Positions 62,288 to 64,000 of a DNA stretch of 64,000 bases are shown in pieces. The stretch is from positions 1,302,001-1,366,000 of the forward strand of contig NZ_CP035119.1 of the NCBI RefSeq assembly GCF_004087835.1. Reading direction: 5' to 3'. The translations under genes and the position numbers were made by a program. A model generated the notes under the pieces. The model was not told where the DNA came from, did no database searches, and saw nothing but the letters and a program-made list of their open reading frames with translations. The first letter of the stretch is position 1. Every line of letters begins with the position of its first letter. The stretch is from Halorussus pelagicus (lineage in GTDB: Archaea > Halobacteriota > Halobacteria > Halobacteriales > Haladaptataceae).

Positions 62288-62544
62288 ACCGAGGTGAAGA
62301 ACGTCCGAAACCTTCCGGCTTTTGCTCCGGTTCGGGGCGCACCGAGTTCGAGGAGTTCGTCGAGCGGTGGGAGGTACTACCGACGACGCCGTCGAATGGG
62401 GAGCGAGTAGAGATTTCGGTGCAGTTCTCCGTCCGAGAGATACGACGATAGTCGAACTCGGGAGCGTCGTCTGACGACCCCTTCGGCCGGTTTTTCGGTC
62501 GTTCCGAAGCACTTAACGGATTTCCGGGTGGAATTTTACGTGGC

Positions 62545-63459
62545 ATGACGAAAATCAGTGTGGTCGGCGCGGCCGGAACCGTCGGGGCCGCGGCGGCGTA
62601 CAACATCGCGCTTCGGGACATCGCAGACGAACTGGTACTGGTAGACATCCCGGACAAAGAAGAGGACACCGTCGGGCAGGCCGCCGACGTGAACCACGGG
62701 GTCGCCTACGACTCGAACACCACCGTCCGACAGGGTGGCTACGAGGCGACCGAGGGTTCGGACGTAGTCGTCATTACTGCCGGGATTCCGCGCCAACCCG
62801 GCCAGACCCGCATCGACCTCGCGGGAGACAACGCGCCCATCATGGAGGACATCGGCTCCTCCGTCGCGGAGTACAACGACGACTTCGTGACCGTCACGAC
62901 CTCGAACCCGGTGGACCTCCTGAACCGCCACCTCTACGAGACGGGCGAGCGCTCGCGCGAGAAAGTAATCGGCTTCGGCGGCCGCCTCGACTCCGCGCGA
63001 TTCCGATACGTGCTGAGCCAGCGCTTCGACGAGCCGGTTCAGAACGTCGAGGCGACGATTCTGGGCGAACACGGCGACGCGCAGGTGCCGGTTTTCTCGA
63101 AGGTCCGCGCCAACGGCAAGGACCCCGAGTTCAGCGACGATGAGAAAGAAGAGATTCTGGAGGAACTCAAACAGAGCGCGATGAACGTCATCGAGAAGAA
63201 GGGCGCGACCCAGTGGGGTCCGGCCACCGGCGTCGGCCACATGGTCGAGGCCGTCGTCCGCGACACCGGCGCGGTCCTGCCCGGTTCGGTCAAACTCGAC
63301 GGCGAGTACGGCCACGACGACGTGGCGCTGGGCGTCCCCGTCAAGCTCGGTAGCGACGGCGTGCAGGAAGTCGTCGAATGGGACCTGACCGAGTTCGAGC
63401 GCGAACAGCTCGGCGAGGCCGCGGACAAACTCTCCGAGCAGTACGACGAAATCGCGTAA
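62545..63459 (+). CDS. mdh: Malate dehydrogenase, LDH-like halophilic type
   Basis: Interconverts malate and oxaloacetate with NAD. It has 304 residues, close to the well-studied Haloarcula enzyme. The NAD-binding loop is [18 protein letters not shown] (GxxGxxG); the substrate loop [13 protein letters not shown] has Arg where lactate dehydrogenases have Gln, which points to malate. The catalytic His is in [12 protein letters not shown]. The protein is strongly acidic. ATG 62545 is the start, with a possible AT-rich promoter at about 62510-62520. Confidence 0.95.
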   Translation: MTKISVVGAAGTVGAAAAYNIALRDIADELVLVDIPDKEEDTVGQAADVNHGVAYDSNTTVRQGGYEATEGSDVVVITAGIPRQPGQTRIDLAGDNAPIMEDIGSSVAEYNDDFVTVTTSNPVDLLNRHLYETGERSREKVIGFGGRLDSARFRYVLSQRFDEPVQNVEATILGEHGDAQVPVFSKVRANGKDPEFSDDEKEEILEELKQSAMNVIEKKGATQWGPATGVGHMVEAVVRDTGAVLPGSVKLDGEYGHDDVALGVPVKLGSDGVQEVVEWDLTEFEREQLGEAADKLSEQYDEIA

Positions 63460-63501
63460 CTGCGACGACCCGATTCGGTCTTCGTTCTTTTTCGCTGGTC
63501 A

Positions 63502-64000
63502 CTACTTCCCGTGTTCCAATCGCTCGCCGATTCGACTCGGCAGTCCCGCGTCCTCGACGGCCGCCTGCACCGCCGCCACGTCGTACTCGACGCGGTGTTC
63601 GGTCACGCTCAGGTCGTCCAAGTCAAGGACGGCGTAGGCGGCCCGCGGGTCTCCGTCTCGGGGTTGGCCGACGCTTCCGGGGTTCATGACGACGCCCTCG
63701 CCGTACTTCTGATGATGCTGGACGTGCGTGTGGCCCATAATCAGCGCGTCCTCGTCGCCGAGCAGGTCGGCCGCGAAATCGCTGGGCATCGTGTAGCGGT
63801 CGGGGTCGTCGGGGTGGCCGTGGACGACTTTCACTCGGCCGTCGAAGAGGCGACGCTCGTTCGGGAGGTCGCCAAGCCATTCGGTCTGCTCGTCGGTGAG
63901 GCGTTCGCGGGCGTGTTCGACGCCCGCCTGTGCCATCCCGTTGAAGGGGAAGGCGGTGTCCGAGGCGACCGCTCGGTCGTGATTACCCATAATAATCGAA
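63502..64000 (-). CDS. Metallophosphoesterase (YfcE/MJ0936-like), 5' end outside the window
   Basis: Partial gene; coding continues past position 64000. The visible 166 residues have the metal motif IMGNHDRAV, then VVHGHPDD and MGHTHVQHHQ, and MNPGSVGQPRDGDPRAAYAVLD, the layout of small calcineurin-like phosphodiesterases (MJ0936/YfcE). The first metal motif (D-x-H) must lie outside. It probably hydrolyses phosphodiesters or nucleotides; the substrate is unknown. It faces mdh tail to tail. Confidence 0.88.
   Translation of the reverse strand, partial: SIIMGNHDRAVASDTAFPFNGMAQAGVEHARERLTDEQTEWLGDLPNERRLFDGRVKVVHGHPDDPDRYTMPSDFAADLLGDEDALIMGHTHVQHHQKYGEGVVMNPGSVGQPRDGDPRAAYAVLDLDDLSVTEHRVEYDVAAVQAAVEDAGLPSRIGERLEHGK

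Noticed and set aside
1-64000. tRNA or rRNA genes
   Set aside because: I looked for T-loop GTTCRANNC sequences with matching acceptor arms and found none that close. A tRNAscan-SE run would be decisive.
1-64000. Replication origin
   Set aside because: No orc1/cdc6 gene and no cluster of long origin-recognition repeats. The hairpin cluster at 30868-30954 lacks any initiator gene nearby.

Overview
This window is a piece of a haloarchaeal chromosome (class Halobacteria). The DNA is GC-rich, the predicted proteins are strongly acidic, and exported proteins carry twin-arginine signals with a Thr/Glu-rich stalk. Several promoters put a TATA-like box about 25-30 bases before the start codon, as in leaderless archaeal transcripts. 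The genes are archaeal in type: D-family DNA polymerase large subunit with an intein, Hef helicase-nuclease, archaeal GlyRS and AspRS, halophilic malate dehydrogenase, dolichol-kinase-like protein, and many small families known only from haloarchaea. I see no rRNA, tRNA, CRISPR array, complete insertion sequence or replication origin.

Layout. 1-4.6 kb: a TAXI-type binding protein divergent from an S9 peptidase, then a small zinc-ribbon protein and a minimal nucleotidyltransferase. 4.7-11.8 kb: universal stress protein, upp, a frameshifted small zinc-finger gene, PiT phosphate transporter, a CBS/CorC membrane protein, and a glutaredoxin plus cysteine-less redoxin pair. 11.9-18.6 kb: TsaC/Sua5, a Cas4-like nuclease without CRISPR, an HTH protein, the bioY-bioM-bioN biotin ECF transporter and a large Fe-S oxidoreductase. 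18.8-30.6 kb: four consecutive steps of tetrapyrrole synthesis (hemL, hemB, hemC, hemD) on one strand, separated by a DedA protein, an HTH/TumE-like pair, an ammonium transporter fused to a PII domain and small haloarchaeal proteins. An AT-rich stretch at 27.6-28.7 kb, with an IS1341-like end relic, looks acquired. 31-36.8 kb: DHH nuclease, aspS, an iron-siderophore binding protein behind a DtxR-like iron box, NifU-type scaffold. 36.9-45.7 kb: sulfatase-like protein, AglD-like flippase, ketopantoate reductase family, rubredoxin-like protein, and PPC-domain protein next to PolD large subunit. 46.3-53.6 kb: a complete dipeptide ABC transporter operon. 53.7-64 kb: GrpB-like protein, CBS protein overlapping glyS, dolichol-kinase-like protein, hef, p27-like zinc-ribbon protein, mdh and a metallophosphoesterase cut by the window edge.

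The most unusual material is repetitive. A palindromic element encoding EAQRAS is inserted in the same reading frame in three unrelated proteins (S9 peptidase, redoxin, GlyRS). A second, intergenic element occurs twice, each time just after the stop codon of a minus-strand gene; its flanks are conserved, its GGA loop is conserved, and its 11-bp stem is entirely different in sequence yet perfectly paired in both copies, the pattern expected of selected RNA structure. A third region, between hemD and the DHH nuclease, packs three perfect hairpins into under 90 bp.
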